Assembly: GCF_030272615.1 (NCBI RefSeq) | Contig: NC_081415.1 | Location: 188,978,270-189,042,269, forward strand | Length of the DNA: 64,000 nucleotides | Direction: 5' to 3' | DNA from: Cryptomeria japonica | Taxonomy: Eukaryota; Streptophyta; Pinopsida; Cupressales; Cupressaceae | Shown here: piece by piece, positions 25,268 through 37,610 of the stretch | How the letters are laid out: each line of letters begins with the position of its first letter | How positions within the stretch are numbered: position 1 is the stretch's first letter | The notes under the pieces: model-generated | Seen by the model: only the letters and a program-made list of their open reading frames with translations | Database searches by the model: none | What the model was told of the DNA's origin: nothing | Program-made: the position numbers and the translations under genes

Positions 25268-27638
25268 ACAAATCCATTCTCTTATCATCAACTGGGGATT
25301 TGCATTTGCTAAATGCAGATTTTTTCAAACTAAGCTCGTCAACATGTATGTCAAGTGTGGAAGATTGGTTGATGCTCGTAAGGAGTTTGATGACATGACA
25401 GAACGAGATGGGTTCTCATGGAATGCGATCATTGCAGCTTACAGAAGGCATGGATATCCTCACGAGGCATTGACATTGTTTCACCAAATGCAACGAACAG
25501 GTGTTCAACCCGATCGGTTCACTTTTGCCACCATACTCCCTGCCTGTGCCAAAATAAGAGCCCTGGAACAGGGTATGGACATGCATGGAAGCATAATTGA
25601 AAGGGGGATTTTGTCAGATGTAGTAGTTGTAAATGCCCTGGTAGATATGTATGCAAAATGTGGAAGCATAAACAAGGCACGCGAGCTGTTTGACAAAATA
25701 CCCCATAAAAATGAGGTTTCCTGGAATGCGATGATTGCAGGATACACACAAAATGGTGATCTTGACGAGGCTTTAAGGCTTTTCAATAAAATGCCTCGAC
25801 CGGATATCGTCTCATGGAATGCCATGGTTACGGGATATGTACAAAATGGGTTGGTTGAAAAGGCCTTGGATGCTTTTAAACAAATGCACTTGGCAGATTT
25901 AAAGCCAAACTCCACAACCTTTTCCAGCATCCTCTCAGCCTGTGCCGAAATGGGAGGTTTAGAACAAGGTATTAAAATCCATCAATTCATAATCGAAAGT
26001 GGATTTTTATCAGAAGTCGTAGTTGTTAACGCCCTGATAGACATGTATGTAAAATGTGGAAGTATACCCAAGGCACGTCAACTGTTTGACAAAATGCCTC
26101 AACGAGATGTTGTTACGTGGACCGCAATGATTGCAGGATATGCACAAAGTGGTTTTCTTGAAAAAGCCTTGGAAAATTTCAAGCAAATGCAATCGGCAGG
26201 TTTTAAGCCAGATTCCACAACCTTTGCCAGCATCCTCCCAGCCTGTTCCAAACTGGGAGGTTTAGAACAGGGCATGGATATCCATAAAAGCATAATTGAG
26301 AATGGATATTTGTCTGATGTCGTACTCGCAAGTATCTTGGTAGACATGTATGCAAAGTGTGGAAGCATAAAGAAGGCATCCATGATATTTGACAAAATGC
26401 ATCAACGAAACATTGTCTCATGGAATACTATGATTGCAGGATATGCACAAAATGGTTTTTCTGAAAAGGCCTTGCAAACTTTTAAGCAAGTGCAATCAGC
26501 AGGTTTAAAGCCAGACTCCACAACCTTTGTCAGCATCCTCCCGGCCTGTGCCAAACTAGGATCCTTAGAACAGGGTATGGACATCCATCAAAGCATAATT
26601 GAAAGCGAATATTTGTCAGATGTCATAGTTGTAAACGCTCTGATAGACATGTATGCAAAATGTGGAAGCATTCAGAAGGCACGTAAATTATTTGACAAAA
26701 TGCCTCAGAGAAATGTTATCTCATGGAATGCCATGGTGGCAGGATACGCACAAAATGGCTTTTGCATTGATGCTCTCAAACTCTTTGAACAAATGAAACA
26801 ATCTGGAACATATCCTGATCATGTAAGTTTTGCTTGTGTTTTATTTGCATGCAGCCATGCAGGTTTAGTAGATGAGGGATGTAAATATTTCAATAGCATG
26901 AGTGACTGTTCTTGCATTATGCCTACAATTGATCATTATGTGCGCATGGTTGATGTCCTTTGTCGTGCTGGCTATCTTGAGGAAACTCTAAACTTTATCA
27001 TCAAAATGCCAATTAAACCTACGGTGGTTGTCTGGACAAGTTTGCTTGGCGCCTGTAGATCGCATAAGAATATAACGTTAGGAGAATTTACAGCAAATCT
27101 CCTTCTTGAGCTGGACCCTAATAATCCTGCAATTTATGTCCTTCTATCAAACATCTACGCAGACGTGGGCAGGTGGGGTGATGTTCAAATGGTAAGAAGA
27201 TTGATGAAAAATGGAGAAATTAAAAAGATACCGGGATGTAGCTGGATTGAAGACCAGAAAATTTTACATGCTTTTTGTGTAGGAGACAGATCACACCCAC
27301 AGACACAAGAGATCTATGCAAAGTTGGAGAAATTGTCTTGGGAGATGAAGGTGGAAGGATATTTGCAAGATTCAAGACATCTACAGGATGATGTGGAGGA
27401 GGAGGAAAAGGAATTATTCAACTACCACCATAGTGAGAAGTTGGCAATTGCTTTTGGATTGTTAAACACACCGCCAGGAACAACAATTAGAGTTGTCAAA
27501 AACCTTCGAGTATGTGTTGACTGCCACAATGCAACCAAGTTTATCTCCAAGATTGTTGGAAGACAAATTGTTGTGAGAGATGCGAACCGATTCCACCATT
27601 TCAAGCAAGGACAATGTTCTTGCGGAGACTATTGGTGA
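25092..27638 (+). CDS. PLS-class pentatricopeptide repeat protein with DYW deaminase domain
   Basis: Intronless 848-codon gene, the only intact host gene seen. Proteins of this family act in mitochondria or chloroplasts in site-specific C-to-U RNA editing: the PPR array reads the RNA and the DYW domain is the deaminase. Visible: P-L-S repeats from about residue 40 to 640 (many VSWNAMIAGYAQNG and VDMYAKCGSI units), E/E+ motifs from about 646 with PGCSWIE near 713-719, and a full DYW domain with HSE (about 780) and CVDCH (about 808-812) zinc/catalytic residues, ending CSCGDYW. Three consecutive modules of 101 residues (303 nt) are strongly alike. An in-frame TAA about 30 nt upstream makes 25092 the first in-frame ATG. 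The N-terminus is Ser/Lys/Arg-containing but not a textbook transit peptide, so the organelle is undecided. The edited site cannot be predicted here. Confidence 0.95.
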   Translation: MPMSVLSSTNLKLTALGREGRLKEALHILLTSYDPPRDTSTYLQLLEACNIKNALSQGKQIHSLIINWGFAFAKCRFFQTKLVNMYVKCGRLVDARKEFDDMTERDGFSWNAIIAAYRRHGYPHEALTLFHQMQRTGVQPDRFTFATILPACAKIRALEQGMDMHGSIIERGILSDVVVVNALVDMYAKCGSINKARELFDKIPHKNEVSWNAMIAGYTQNGDLDEALRLFNKMPRPDIVSWNAMVTGYVQNGLVEKALDAFKQMHLADLKPNSTTFSSILSACAEMGGLEQGIKIHQFIIESGFLSEVVVVNALIDMYVKCGSIPKARQLFDKMPQRDVVTWTAMIAGYAQSGFLEKALENFKQMQSAGFKPDSTTFASILPACSKLGGLEQGMDIHKSIIENGYLSDVVLASILVDMYAKCGSIKKASMIFDKMHQRNIVSWNTMIAGYAQNGFSEKALQTFKQVQSAGLKPDSTTFVSILPACAKLGSLEQGMDIHQSIIESEYLSDVIVVNALIDMYAKCGSIQKARKLFDKMPQRNVISWNAMVAGYAQNGFCIDALKLFEQMKQSGTYPDHVSFACVLFACSHAGLVDEGCKYFNSMSDCSCIMPTIDHYVRMVDVLCRAGYLEETLNFIIKMPIKPTVVVWTSLLGACRSHKNITLGEFTANLLLELDPNNPAIYVLLSNIYADVGRWGDVQMVRRLMKNGEIKKIPGCSWIEDQKILHAFCVGDRSHPQTQEIYAKLEKLSWEMKVEGYLQDSRHLQDDVEEEEKELFNYHHSEKLAIAFGLLNTPPGTTIRVVKNLRVCVDCHNATKFISKIVGRQIVVRDANRFHHFKQGQCSCGDYW

Positions 27639-27790
27639 TACCAAGTGAAGCAATTTGTAAACATTTGCTTGTACTATGAAATATGCATCTTGTCAGATCA
27701 GCAGTGATAAACAAGGGGTCAGGCATAATTTTCAGTTTCTAGAAAATCAAAAGTATAAGCGTTTGAGGATCTAAAACATGCTGATGACTT

Positions 27791-27796
27791 AATAAA
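27791..27796 (+). terminator. possible poly(A) signal of the PPR gene
   Basis: AATAAA 153 nt after the stop codon, in an AT-rich 3' flank. Motif match only. Confidence 0.35.
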
Positions 27797-28972
27797 ATCA
27801 GATGTATAGCATGCAATGTGATCACTACCTTGGTAAATCCCTGTTTTATGATACTATGGGGGTATCATGACATTGAACAATTACCAGGAAACTTGTAGAT
27901 CTCAATGGAAAGATGCTTGACAGTCAGGGATTGTGAGAGGGGTTCACATTCAGTCTCTGCATAGATCTTTACTCCCCTCTGTTAGTTTTTAGACCAGGTG
28001 GTGGAGAGTGGGAAAAAGCAAATCAAGGTCAATGCTTGAAGGAGATAGAAAGATGCTTGGCCGGTAGGAGATGTGAGACAAAGTCACCACAAGTCCAGGT
28101 TGGAGGTTTTTTACTGCAACCTGTGTTATTTTGTATGCCATATTAGCTATGCAAGTTCATTCATGATACATATATCTACTGTTGACTCACATCCCTTTGG
28201 TTTCTGAAAGAGCTAATGTGTCTGTGAACTAAATTTTTTTCAATGTTCAATTTTAAGTGGATTTCATTTTGGTTTTATTTAGAAATATATATTCGTGATT
28301 AAAATGAATCTTTTTATTATAATGTATCTGTTAATATATGAATGGTACATTAAAAAATTGGATGATAAGATGCACAATTTAATTATCTAGATAACAGAAT
28401 TTACATGATACAAATAAAGCTAGTTTATATATTATATTCTAATTTCATCTGTGCCATTTTAAGAAAATCTATAAATCCCAATAGTTTGTATGATGATTTA
28501 GAGAGGAGTTAAGTAGGCTATTGCCCGCCTCCTTAAGTCTAATAAGTATGTAGAAATCAAACCATAGCACATGACTGTAGTAATTTCAATTGAATAGTGA
28601 AAGCTCAGTCCTTACACTTATTATCAACTGAATAGCCAAAATAATAATAATAAATAACTGTAGCTGCTAGGTTTGACATAAGAAGAAAAAATGGAGGATG
28701 AGAACCTCAAGAATTTCTAACCAGATTATGGTGGAAGAGGTTTATAAGATTGAGACTACTGAATTATTATAATGTGATGAAACTGGATACTTTTTTCATG
28801 TACTTCAGTTCTAGCAGTCTAATTCGTAATTGACATGGATATTTTAACACATGATGCTTCTATGCTATCGAAACTACAATCTCAATCTATGGCTGTCACC
28901 TACACCTTAAATCCTTGAGAAACTATGCATATGATTATTCATTACATGCCACATTCCACACCCTTTCTATGC

Positions 28973-29062
28973 ACTCCAACAAGTGACTCCTTTCTATCCC
29001 ACAAAATAGTGCAACAAACTCCAACAAGTGACTCCTTTCTATCGCACAAAATAGTGCAACAA
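28973..29062. repeat. 45-bp tandem duplication
   Basis: Two copies of a 45-bp unit beginning ACTCCAACAAGTGACTCC with one mismatch (CCC versus CGC). Confidence 0.9.
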
Positions 29063-29115
29063 AGAGTATTGTTTCTTTAGTTTATAAAAAAATTGCACTC
29101 AATTTCTAATTGTTG

Positions 29116-29223
29116 ATATGAACAAGTTCTACAAGTGTAATCAATTGACCATCTTAAGTGCTTGAGATAATATGAACAAGTTCTACAAGTGTAATCAATT
29201 GACCATCTTAAGTGCTTGAGATA
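29116..29223. repeat. 54-bp tandem duplication
   Basis: Two apparently identical 54-bp copies starting ATATGAACAAGTTCTACAAG. Confidence 0.92.
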
Positions 29224-30396
29224 ATGAAATAGTTGCATGGAAAGGAAGTAACAATTAAATTAGTACACATAAAAGAGAAACAAACGTAAAGATTAGTCCA
29301 ATAAAAACTCAATGTGAAATTTTTTATAAGAGTGAAATTATGCTTTATCATCTCCAACAGCATCTTTTAATTTTTTATAAGCCAGCTGCCAAATTTAAAA
29401 ATATTGCATCTTCTCTAGCACCTCTAATGATCTATGACCGCTTGTTGTGGATTAAGTTTAGTAAGTAAACATTATTGATTAAAACTCTTTTCTATTGGAA
29501 TCATCTTCTACTTCATGAAATTGCTTAGGTCACTCTTGGCTATGCTTCAATGCCTTTCCATCACCTTTAAATTCTGTGTTTTTAAATGAGGCTTAAAGGG
29601 TATATTTATGCGAAGGAATGATAAAATAAGTTGAATTTGAGACCTGTCAAGGAATGTAAAGAGGGACCATTTTCTTTTGAGTTCTACAAGTGCAATTCAA
29701 CCACCAAAGATATCTAGAAGGGTTGTGGTGCATACACAACTACAATGACAATAATGAAACCATCATGATGCACATAATAGCAACAACATACATGCATTCA
29801 TCATTGACACAAACAAAACTATAATGATAATAACACAATAATTGCCTTACGATATCAAAGGATTTTGTCAATATATAAAATATTTCCTAAGTGTTGATTG
29901 TAATAATATAGTACATTATTATTCAGTTTGATTTTTCTATGTTTATATCATTCTTGTATCAAACTATGAACTTCTATCTTATTTGATTATATATTAATGA
30001 CATTAAAATCATGTCGTAATTTCTTTCTTAATTTTATAAACTTACAATACAATTGATCAACTTAATTAACTACAATTTTATTATTTTTCATAATAATTCA
30101 ATTAAAGTAATACCTCCCAACTTAAAAGCTTTTGATATGAATAATTCTAATAAAAAGAAAGTTTTGTCTTCTAACTTCTTAAATGTGTTACCTTTTTAAA
30201 TCACTTTTCATGTAGTGAATTATTTTGCTCACTAATTGTTTGTTTTGTCTAGTTTCAAATTTGCTAAACCAATTAGTTTTAAAATGACTTTTTCATGTGA
30301 TTTCGAAATGACCTTCCTACATTCTTTGATGTGTTGACCTTTATCTTGCACTCATGTATGTCTTAGAATTCACTCTTAATTTTTTATTACACGATT

Positions 30397-30564
30397 GGTG
30401 TCCTTGCTTCAACTAATAAGGTTGCTACCAATTTTCTTAGCTAATCATCAACTTGTAATCTTGACAACACGCCTTTCTAGGATGCCCTTGCTTCAACTCA
30501 TAAGGTTGTTACCAATTTCCTTAGCTAATCCTCAACTCTTAATCTTTACAACACACCTTTCTAG
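30397..30564. repeat. 84-bp tandem duplication
   Basis: Two 84-bp copies sharing CCTTGCTTCAACT, AATAAGGTTG/CATAAGGTTG and CCTTTCTAGGAT, with several substitutions, so older than the 54-bp pair. Confidence 0.9.
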
Positions 30565-31378
30565 GATATTCTATATTTGCGATCTTCCCTAAGAATGATT
30601 GCTTCATCATCTTGTTTGTTGTTCAAATAAATATTTTGATTAAGTAAATAGTTGAAGCCATATTAGTGAAATTACCATGACAAAAGCAACTATTGTGTCG
30701 CAAACTAAACTACTATGATGGTAGTGTAATTACCACCCTATTGTATTTGATGATTTTATTATTGCACAAAATGTTTGTTGACTCTTGTTTCCTATGCAAG
30801 TAGTATGATGTTATTCGTTAACATAATTTTTCTGCTTTTGCTTTCTTCTTTGTAGATGATTTTACATATTTGTCTTGTCTTATTCTATTATAATGAGGTT
30901 ACCAAAATCTCTTGAGGCCTTTTTAAGTCTTGTACACTAAAAAATATTCAAACAATTGAATTCATATGATTTTTTATGATTTCGAATAGGTTGAAAATTA
31001 TGCTAAAGATTTAATCTCATGCAAAAATACATGAATAATTTGAGATATTTTTCCATCACTTCTATACCAAGCAAATGTTAGTGAACACTAAACTCCATAT
31101 AGCTGAGCCAAATTTTGTTTACCAAACTCACCCATAATTACATTAACATTCTTGAATTTTTATACAAATTTGATGGAAAAGTTCTGTAATAAGAGATTTG
31201 ATCCATAGTGTTTAAATATTTTTAGGACTCACAACTCACTTTTTTTTTTGGTTTAAATTTGATTTTAAAAGTTTCAAAAATATCTTAACATACGCATTTA
31301 TATTGATAAAAGAAAAAAGAAAAAAAAACTAGTTTGTTTTAATAATATTCAAAGGCAAGAGTTGTTAGTTTTCATCTC

Positions 31379-31426
31379 ATGCAAATGCATTAATACCTTA
31401 ATATGCAAATGCATTAATACCTTAAT
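31379..31426. repeat. 24-bp tandem duplication
   Basis: Two identical copies of a 24-bp unit starting ATGCAAATGCATTAATACC. Confidence 0.9.
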
Positions 31427-33797
31427 ATTCAAAAGAAGATATTAAATTATAAATATAATTTTTTATAAAATAATTCAATTTTCATAATTCAAAAAGAATT
31501 ATTTGATTAAGTGCCTTCCAATATTATTGTATATCACTTTGAGATTAACTCTAAAAATGTCTTAGATACTAAAGGGATGTCAAGAAAATATAAAAAAGTT
31601 CAAAGATAATAAAGATAATAATAGACAATGATGAATTATGTGTAAAGATAATCTCAGAAAAAACAATTTAAAAGAAATAAACACTGAAAAAATAAAAATA
31701 AAAAAATCCTAAAACAAACTTATTCTAAAAGCATTTTTTTTTAAGAAGAAGATCCCTTATCTTGAAATTCGATAGTTATACTCATTTTTATCCTTGGATA
31801 GAGTTCAATTCAGTGCTTGGTTATATCATTCAATGAAAGTAATTCTTATAAAGAACTAGTGGACCAAATATTGACTTAACCAAAGGTTCACTTTATTCCA
31901 TCGATAGCACATGGCTCAAGTAACATTTTTGTAATAAAATGTGACGGCTACCAGTTTTTGTTAAATGAGGTGCAAAATGATGAAATTGCATTGCAAACTA
32001 AGTTGCTTGAGGATAGTGATTAGAGTTGTTGTTCAAACATTTTGAAAATAGCTTTTGAAGAAACCTCATGCCAGCTATATTTATGATTGGATCATGTAAA
32101 AACTTTTTCTTGTTGAAATTATTTATATCAATAAATAATCTTTAGAGTAATATGTATAAAAAAATATCAATTATCTTTTGGGAAATGGTTATCCAGCCCC
32201 TAGGATGCATTAATTGATAAGTTATGGTGAATGAGAGTATCTTATACATTGGTTCATCCTAAAGGTTGGCTAGTCATTTCTTCTTAAGCACAAGGATTAC
32301 ACAAGACTTCTCTTTCTAGGAAGTGAATCCATAATCTAAACTAAAGAAATGTTGAAAAGCTGATGAGGCCCCTCATCTTCTGAAATGGCATTCACTGATT
32401 TTACAGAATACGTTAATTTATAATCTTCCATTTAAACAAAAACAAATCCATAAATAGGTGGAGTTGAATTAGTGTTGCTTGGTTATAAATATTGTTCAAC
32501 TGTGAGTCAAGTATTCATATGGTTCCACAATTTTTGAATGGATATTATTTATTTTACTAATGAAAACATGAAATGAATGGATTTCCAAATACAATTGTCA
32601 AATCGATATTAAGACTTACAAAAATTGGATAACAAAAATTGAGCAATTATTTTGTCAAAGAGGAACCAGTTACAAGAGCGAATGTAATACTAAATCATTT
32701 AGATTATCGAACTTGGTTACATGTGCACAAACATGATAGAGAATTAAACACAAATATCTTAATAGACTTAAATTTGAATTCAATATCCTAATAAACCCAT
32801 ATTAATAATTAATACTTGGATAACTTTAAAAAGCTTTAATGAAGAACAACAAAAGGAAAGTAACTTCTAGAGCCAATTAAACTGAACTACAAATTGCATA
32901 GGTGATCAACTTAAAATCATGAAAAAATAATCATTCAATCAAAATGTTGGCATGTTGTATGGATCTTGCCTTGTTTATAGTTGGAGTGAGGTTTATAGTT
33001 TTACACTACCTGATACATATATAATTCTATTAATAAAGATTAATTTTAACACAAGAAAATAAAATAATTCATTTATTTATGGAGAACTAATCCAAAAATA
33101 ATAATACTATAAATTAAAGTAACATTGAAACACATATAAAAGTATCATAACACAATGCAAAACTTTCTTATAAACCTTTAATATTACATTAAAACTACCA
33201 TTGTTGTCTTGTGTCTAACCTCTTTAGTAGTACAAATGTATACTAAAAATTTAGATCCTCAATACAAACCCTTCATCAACTTTTCGTTAAAAAAAAATAG
33301 TAGAACAAAGAATTAAGAACGGTAGGAGTATTACTCCCACAAATATCAAAATCCAAATCACATTACTATAGTGCCCATTGAAACCCTAAACAAAACAAGA
33401 TCCTATGAAACCCTAGAAACCCTATTTGTGAACAATTACAAGAGTTTCAATAAAACAAAAAACTCATCAAACTTTACTACAAACTTATCTTTATTACACT
33501 TTTTGGCACTGCAAATCCTCATGGATATCTCTCGAAATTTCTCATTTTCTCCTAAAATAGACAAATCTAATGTAAAATTGTCTAGCCACAAAAATAATTT
33601 TAAAATACAGAAAATTGATTGCTAAAAAGACCTCACCCTTTCTAATGAGAAAGTGTTGGTTGAATGCCATGTTTGGGCCAAAAAATCCAATGCAATACAC
33701 ATGACTATTATGATTAAAAACCATTAAAAACTGTGTTGATGGTTTATCAATTTTTTGATGATGAGACAACAACATTTTGTTGTTTGCTATCAATGAC

Positions 33798-34520
33798 AAA
33801 GGGGGAGATTGTTGGACATATGTTGTCATTGATGTCAAATGAATGTTTTCTTTGATGTTAGATGAGTATCAGACATGCTTCTTACTTTTGTGGCATCTGA
33901 AAAGTTGAAGAATGCACATTATTGGCTAGTCATGTCAGATCATTTTGAGTTGCAACAATATAGTGGATTGATATGATTATGGAATCAATTAGGATATGCT
34001 TGTAATATCATGGTGCATCTATTCAAATTATTGGAAGTGTTCCAAAAATCTATTTTGAAGTGTTTGGAGTAAGTTACCTAGACAGTGAGCTTGTTCTAGT
34101 AACTTGTTGTGATCCACATTTCTTCAAGTTTAGGATAAGTTTGAAAGAAGATTGTGTATAAATATAATTCATCATTATCCAAATTTTTTAGCTTTGATGT
34201 GTAGAAGCTTGCAAGCTTGAAGTAGCAGAAGTACCACTTATATGGTATCCAGAAAGTTGAAGAATGTACATTACTGGCTAGTCATGTCAAAGCATTTTGA
34301 GTTGAAGCAATATTGTGGATCGCTATGATTGTGGAATCAATTGGGATATGCCTTTAATATCATGGTGCATCTATTTATATTATTGGAAGTGTTTTGGAAA
34401 TCTATTTTGTAGTCTTTGGAGTAAGTTATCCAGACAGTGAGTTTATTCTGGTAACTTGTTATGATCTGCATTTCTTTATGCTTAGGATTTTTGTCCTACA
34501 ATTTGAGAGGATATCATCTC
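33798..34520 (+). mobile_element. W: Copia-type 3' LTR remnant with polypurine tract
   Basis: AAAGGGGGAGAT at 33798-33809 is followed by TGTTGGACATATGTTG, a Copia-type polypurine tract and LTR start of the same style as X and Y. The LTR has no recognisable CA end or target duplication; it meets E3 gag sequence near 34530. It contains an internal direct duplication: 33892-34140 and 34244-34492, offset 352, sharing AAGTTGAAGAATG, ATCATGGTGCATCTATT and ATTATTGGAAGTGTT. Confidence 0.65.
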
Positions 34521-34534
34521 TACACATAATTCAT

Positions 34535-36373
34535 CAAATTATCCAAGGTTTTGACATTTACATGATCCACCACAATAACATTAGAGTCTATAAGGTCTTG
34601 AATTTCATTTTTCAAATGCATAGATCTCTCCATGCCATGTCCAAGTTAACAATGATATTGACAAAAGGTTTTTGAGTTAAAGAAAGGAGGTAGAGGTTTG
34701 GAGGTATCTATAGGATGGATAGGGGGGAGCTTCATAAATTTTTTGTTAAGAAATTGAAGAATAATAGAATGCAAGGACTCAAAAATCGGTGTGAAGTTGC
34801 GATTCTTGAATGGTTTGGAAGAAAAGTGCACTACAACAAGGGTTGTTGTGGTTGCAACTTGAGTGTCAATGTTGTTGGAATAATTGTTTTTGTTGATCTT
34901 AACGAATTTTTTGTTTTGTTTTCTAAATATTTGATAAGTTTGATGAACATCTTCAAACTTATCAATTGGAATCAAAGATGGAGAACCTTCATATTGATTA
35001 ACCTAAAGTTGATATTCATGAAGTGTTGTGCACAAGTGTGTGAAAGATTGGCATTTAAAAAGTAATATATTTTCTCTAATTTGTGTGGTTGCAAATTATT
35101 AATAAAAACTCTTTGAATATCAGCATCGTGAAGAGCATAACAAATCTATGAATACAAGTGTTGACATCTACCAATGAAATTAGTCAATTATTCCTTCACA
35201 CCTTGTTTGCAATGTAATAAATCAATCAATGTAACTTATGGTCCAATGTTGTTTTGAAAATGTTTCAAGAATCTATACACTAATTGCTGAAATTCAACAA
35301 TTAAATTATTAGTCAAGGATCAAAACCATTCCAAAGTGGTTTCTTTTGAGGCAACAGAAGAGTTTTGCAAGAATTTTTGGGTCAAAGAAGAAGTCGCTAC
35401 ATAAAGTGGAAAATGATTTCACATGAATGGGGGGGTCACCTTTTCCATTTTATATCTGAAAATGAGGGACCTCAATGTTTTGTGGGAATGGGGTTAAAAT
35501 AATCTCAACTAAAAGTGGGCTACTTGAAATGTATAGTGGATTGGGACTGGGTTATGTTGGCCAATTGTTGTTGTAAGAATGAAACATTTTGCAAAAAATG
35601 GTTTATGGCAGCATCAATGGATAAATTGGTTTGGGAATAGTTGAATTGTAATGAAGGATTTGAAGGTACAGTATGATAGGTAATTGGAATATTGTGGTAA
35701 GTGGGTGGAGAAGATGGTTGATGCATGTTTTGAGAAACAAAAGGGAGATTATTTGAAGGTGGAACATAAGAATATTGATTAATAGGATTAACCCCATTAG
35801 TAACATGGATAGGATTACCATTTTGTGTAGAAGTAGCCATGATAGAAGATGTGTAGATAGGAACATTTGATATTTTTGTAGGCATAAGCATTGATATCTT
35901 AACTTGGGTTGGAGGAGTGGAATATCCAAGCACTTCTATGCAGCTAGCTAACTTCATGGTGTTTTCATCCACTATGTAAGCTATGCTACTTAGCACTTCC
36001 ACACCATGTTCATCACTTTCAATCAAATTCTTTAAACTCTCAATCAAGGGGACTGCCACTCTAGCAAAGTGTTCTTGACTCACAAATTGTTGAAGATTTT
36101 CCAATTTCTTGTCAATCTTGCCAATTGTTCATTAGACACTTGTATTGGAGGGTCATCCTCATCATGAGAAGCATGTGAGGAAGGAGTTTTAGAAATGTTA
36201 GGCAAGGTAGGTGTTGGATTAAGAGAAGAAGACTTTCCCAAGCTCTTACGTGGGAATAAGTACCCACTCAACTCAAGTGCAACAACATTAGTATTTAAAT
36301 CATAGGAAGCCATAAGTATATAACTTCTTCTCACAAGAATGTCAAATTTAGAACAATGGGTTATGAAACTCAT
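34535..36373 (-). pseudogene. E3 gag-like gene, broken and 3'-truncated
   Basis: Minus-strand frames match the E1/E2 gag family at lower similarity: a start MSFITHCSKFDILVRRSYIL at 36373, a middle with PLIESLKNLIESDEHGVEVL, and a later part with a TLPPIRQID-like segment (PPIHPIDTSKPLPPF) and the first residues of the Cys-His knuckle. Frameshifts lie near 36090 and 35520 and stops occur throughout 35000-35520 and near 34645. Reading fades near 34535, before the protease-like domain. E2 is inserted 3 bp upstream of the start codon. Confidence 0.8.
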
Positions 36374-36376
36374 AAA
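36372..36376. repeat. target-site duplication of E2 (left)
   Basis: ATAAA, matched by ATAAA at 44143-44147. In element orientation this reads TTTAT, the same as for E1. Confidence 0.85.
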
Positions 36377-37610
36377 TGTAAAGCGGAAAATCGCGATCGA
36401 ACCCTAGTTGCTCTCCCCTCTTCCAACTCCAAGGAGAGAGAAGGGAGATTCACTAGGGTTGATGGTTTTCACTTAGGGGAGAGACTTTACATTCAAAAGA
36501 GGGGTCGAAACCCACAAGATCCAATCCCACACAATGCAAGATTGGATGCTAAATGAGTTTCAAGGGTTATGACAGCAAGGCTACCCTCTTTTGTAAAGAA
36601 TGTGCATAGGAGAATTAAGCTAGGAATGCATAGAAAGTGACAAAGATTCGCTTATAAACTGAGATAGGGATATAGGATGAAGCTACGGACCTGGAATTAG
36701 CAGTAAAATGTCGATACGGCGCTGTCCTGCAAATTTGAGCGAAAGTTGTTGGGACGATGGCGCCCAGCACCACGGTCCTCCGAAAAATCCGCGAAACGAA
36801 GGGGGATCTGTTCGTCTCTGCACAAGGATTCCAGATCTTCAATTTCAGCCGCGTACCTGCAACCTACACACAGAAAAGAGAAGACGATTGGGGGGTTAGG
36901 GATTAGGGGTTTGCCTTTAGGTCAAACCCCGATTTTGGAATTAACCAAGAAATGAGCAAGTGCTGTAAATGTAAATGTATGTAAAACAAGTACTAATACC
37001 TTGTTCTAAGGATGTTTGTATCCTTATGTGCGAAGGTATAGATGTTGTATGTTGTTGTAGTATGTTGTATGTAGTATGTGATCTCCTCTTCAATGATTGA
37101 ATCCTTGTCTTGAATGCAACACTTAGCCTTGAATGGAGACTTAGAAGGAATGCTTGAATGCTTGAATGCTTGAATGCTTGAATGTTTGAGTATAGTTTCC
37201 ACGCTTGTATACATATGTCCTCCTTACCCAAATGGGAGAGGCAAATGTAGTTTATATACTTGCCAATTAGGGTTAAAAGACTGATTTTCCCGACCTTAGG
37301 CCGACCAGGAAATGATAATTTCCAAATTGCAAACAAAAAGACCCGAAGTCCAAAAGAGACCGGGCCCAAAATAGGACCCAGGGACCAGGGCGTTGGGCGC
37401 CATGGTCTTGGGGACCAGGGCACTGGGCGCTCTGGTCCCACCTCCCGGGACAGCAGGGTGCAAAGGAGGTTCAGGCCAGGGTGCAAGAAAATGCAGTTTT
37501 TGGTGTTGTGAGCAAGTTTCGGGGTCTCCATTCAGGTTGCGTGTTGCGTCGCCATCGTGAAGACCGAAATGCAGTCGAAATTGCAAGTGTCGCAATTTTA
37601 GGACGCTACA
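36377..37610 (-). repeat. E2 3' LTR
   Basis: 1234 bp; plus-strand ends TGTAAAGCGG and GGACGCTACA. Contains five GAATGCTT/GAATGTTT units (near 37148-37190) and two GC-rich palindromic modules in tandem (37381-37438). A minus-strand TATATAA lies at 37252-37258. Confidence 0.92.

Larger units (their letters stand above)
27800..33797. other. non-coding region downstream of the PPR gene
   Basis: About 6 kb of AT-rich DNA with no recognised gene. It contains the four small tandem duplications listed separately. A stretch near 31850-32420 has somewhat higher complexity but no domain I could identify in any frame. Confidence 0.5.

Noticed and set aside
25505-25930. Several minus-strand frames within the PPR gene
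   Set aside because: Antisense shadows of the repetitive PPR coding sequence, recurring at the same 303-nt period.
34715-35065. 116-codon plus-strand frame
   Set aside because: Antisense to the E3 gag remnant, which is recognisable on the minus strand.
36941-37531. 196-codon frame in the E2 LTR and its counterparts near 43526-44169
   Set aside because: They lie entirely in LTRs, read through the GC-rich modules and GAATGCTT repeats, and change frame between the two LTR copies.
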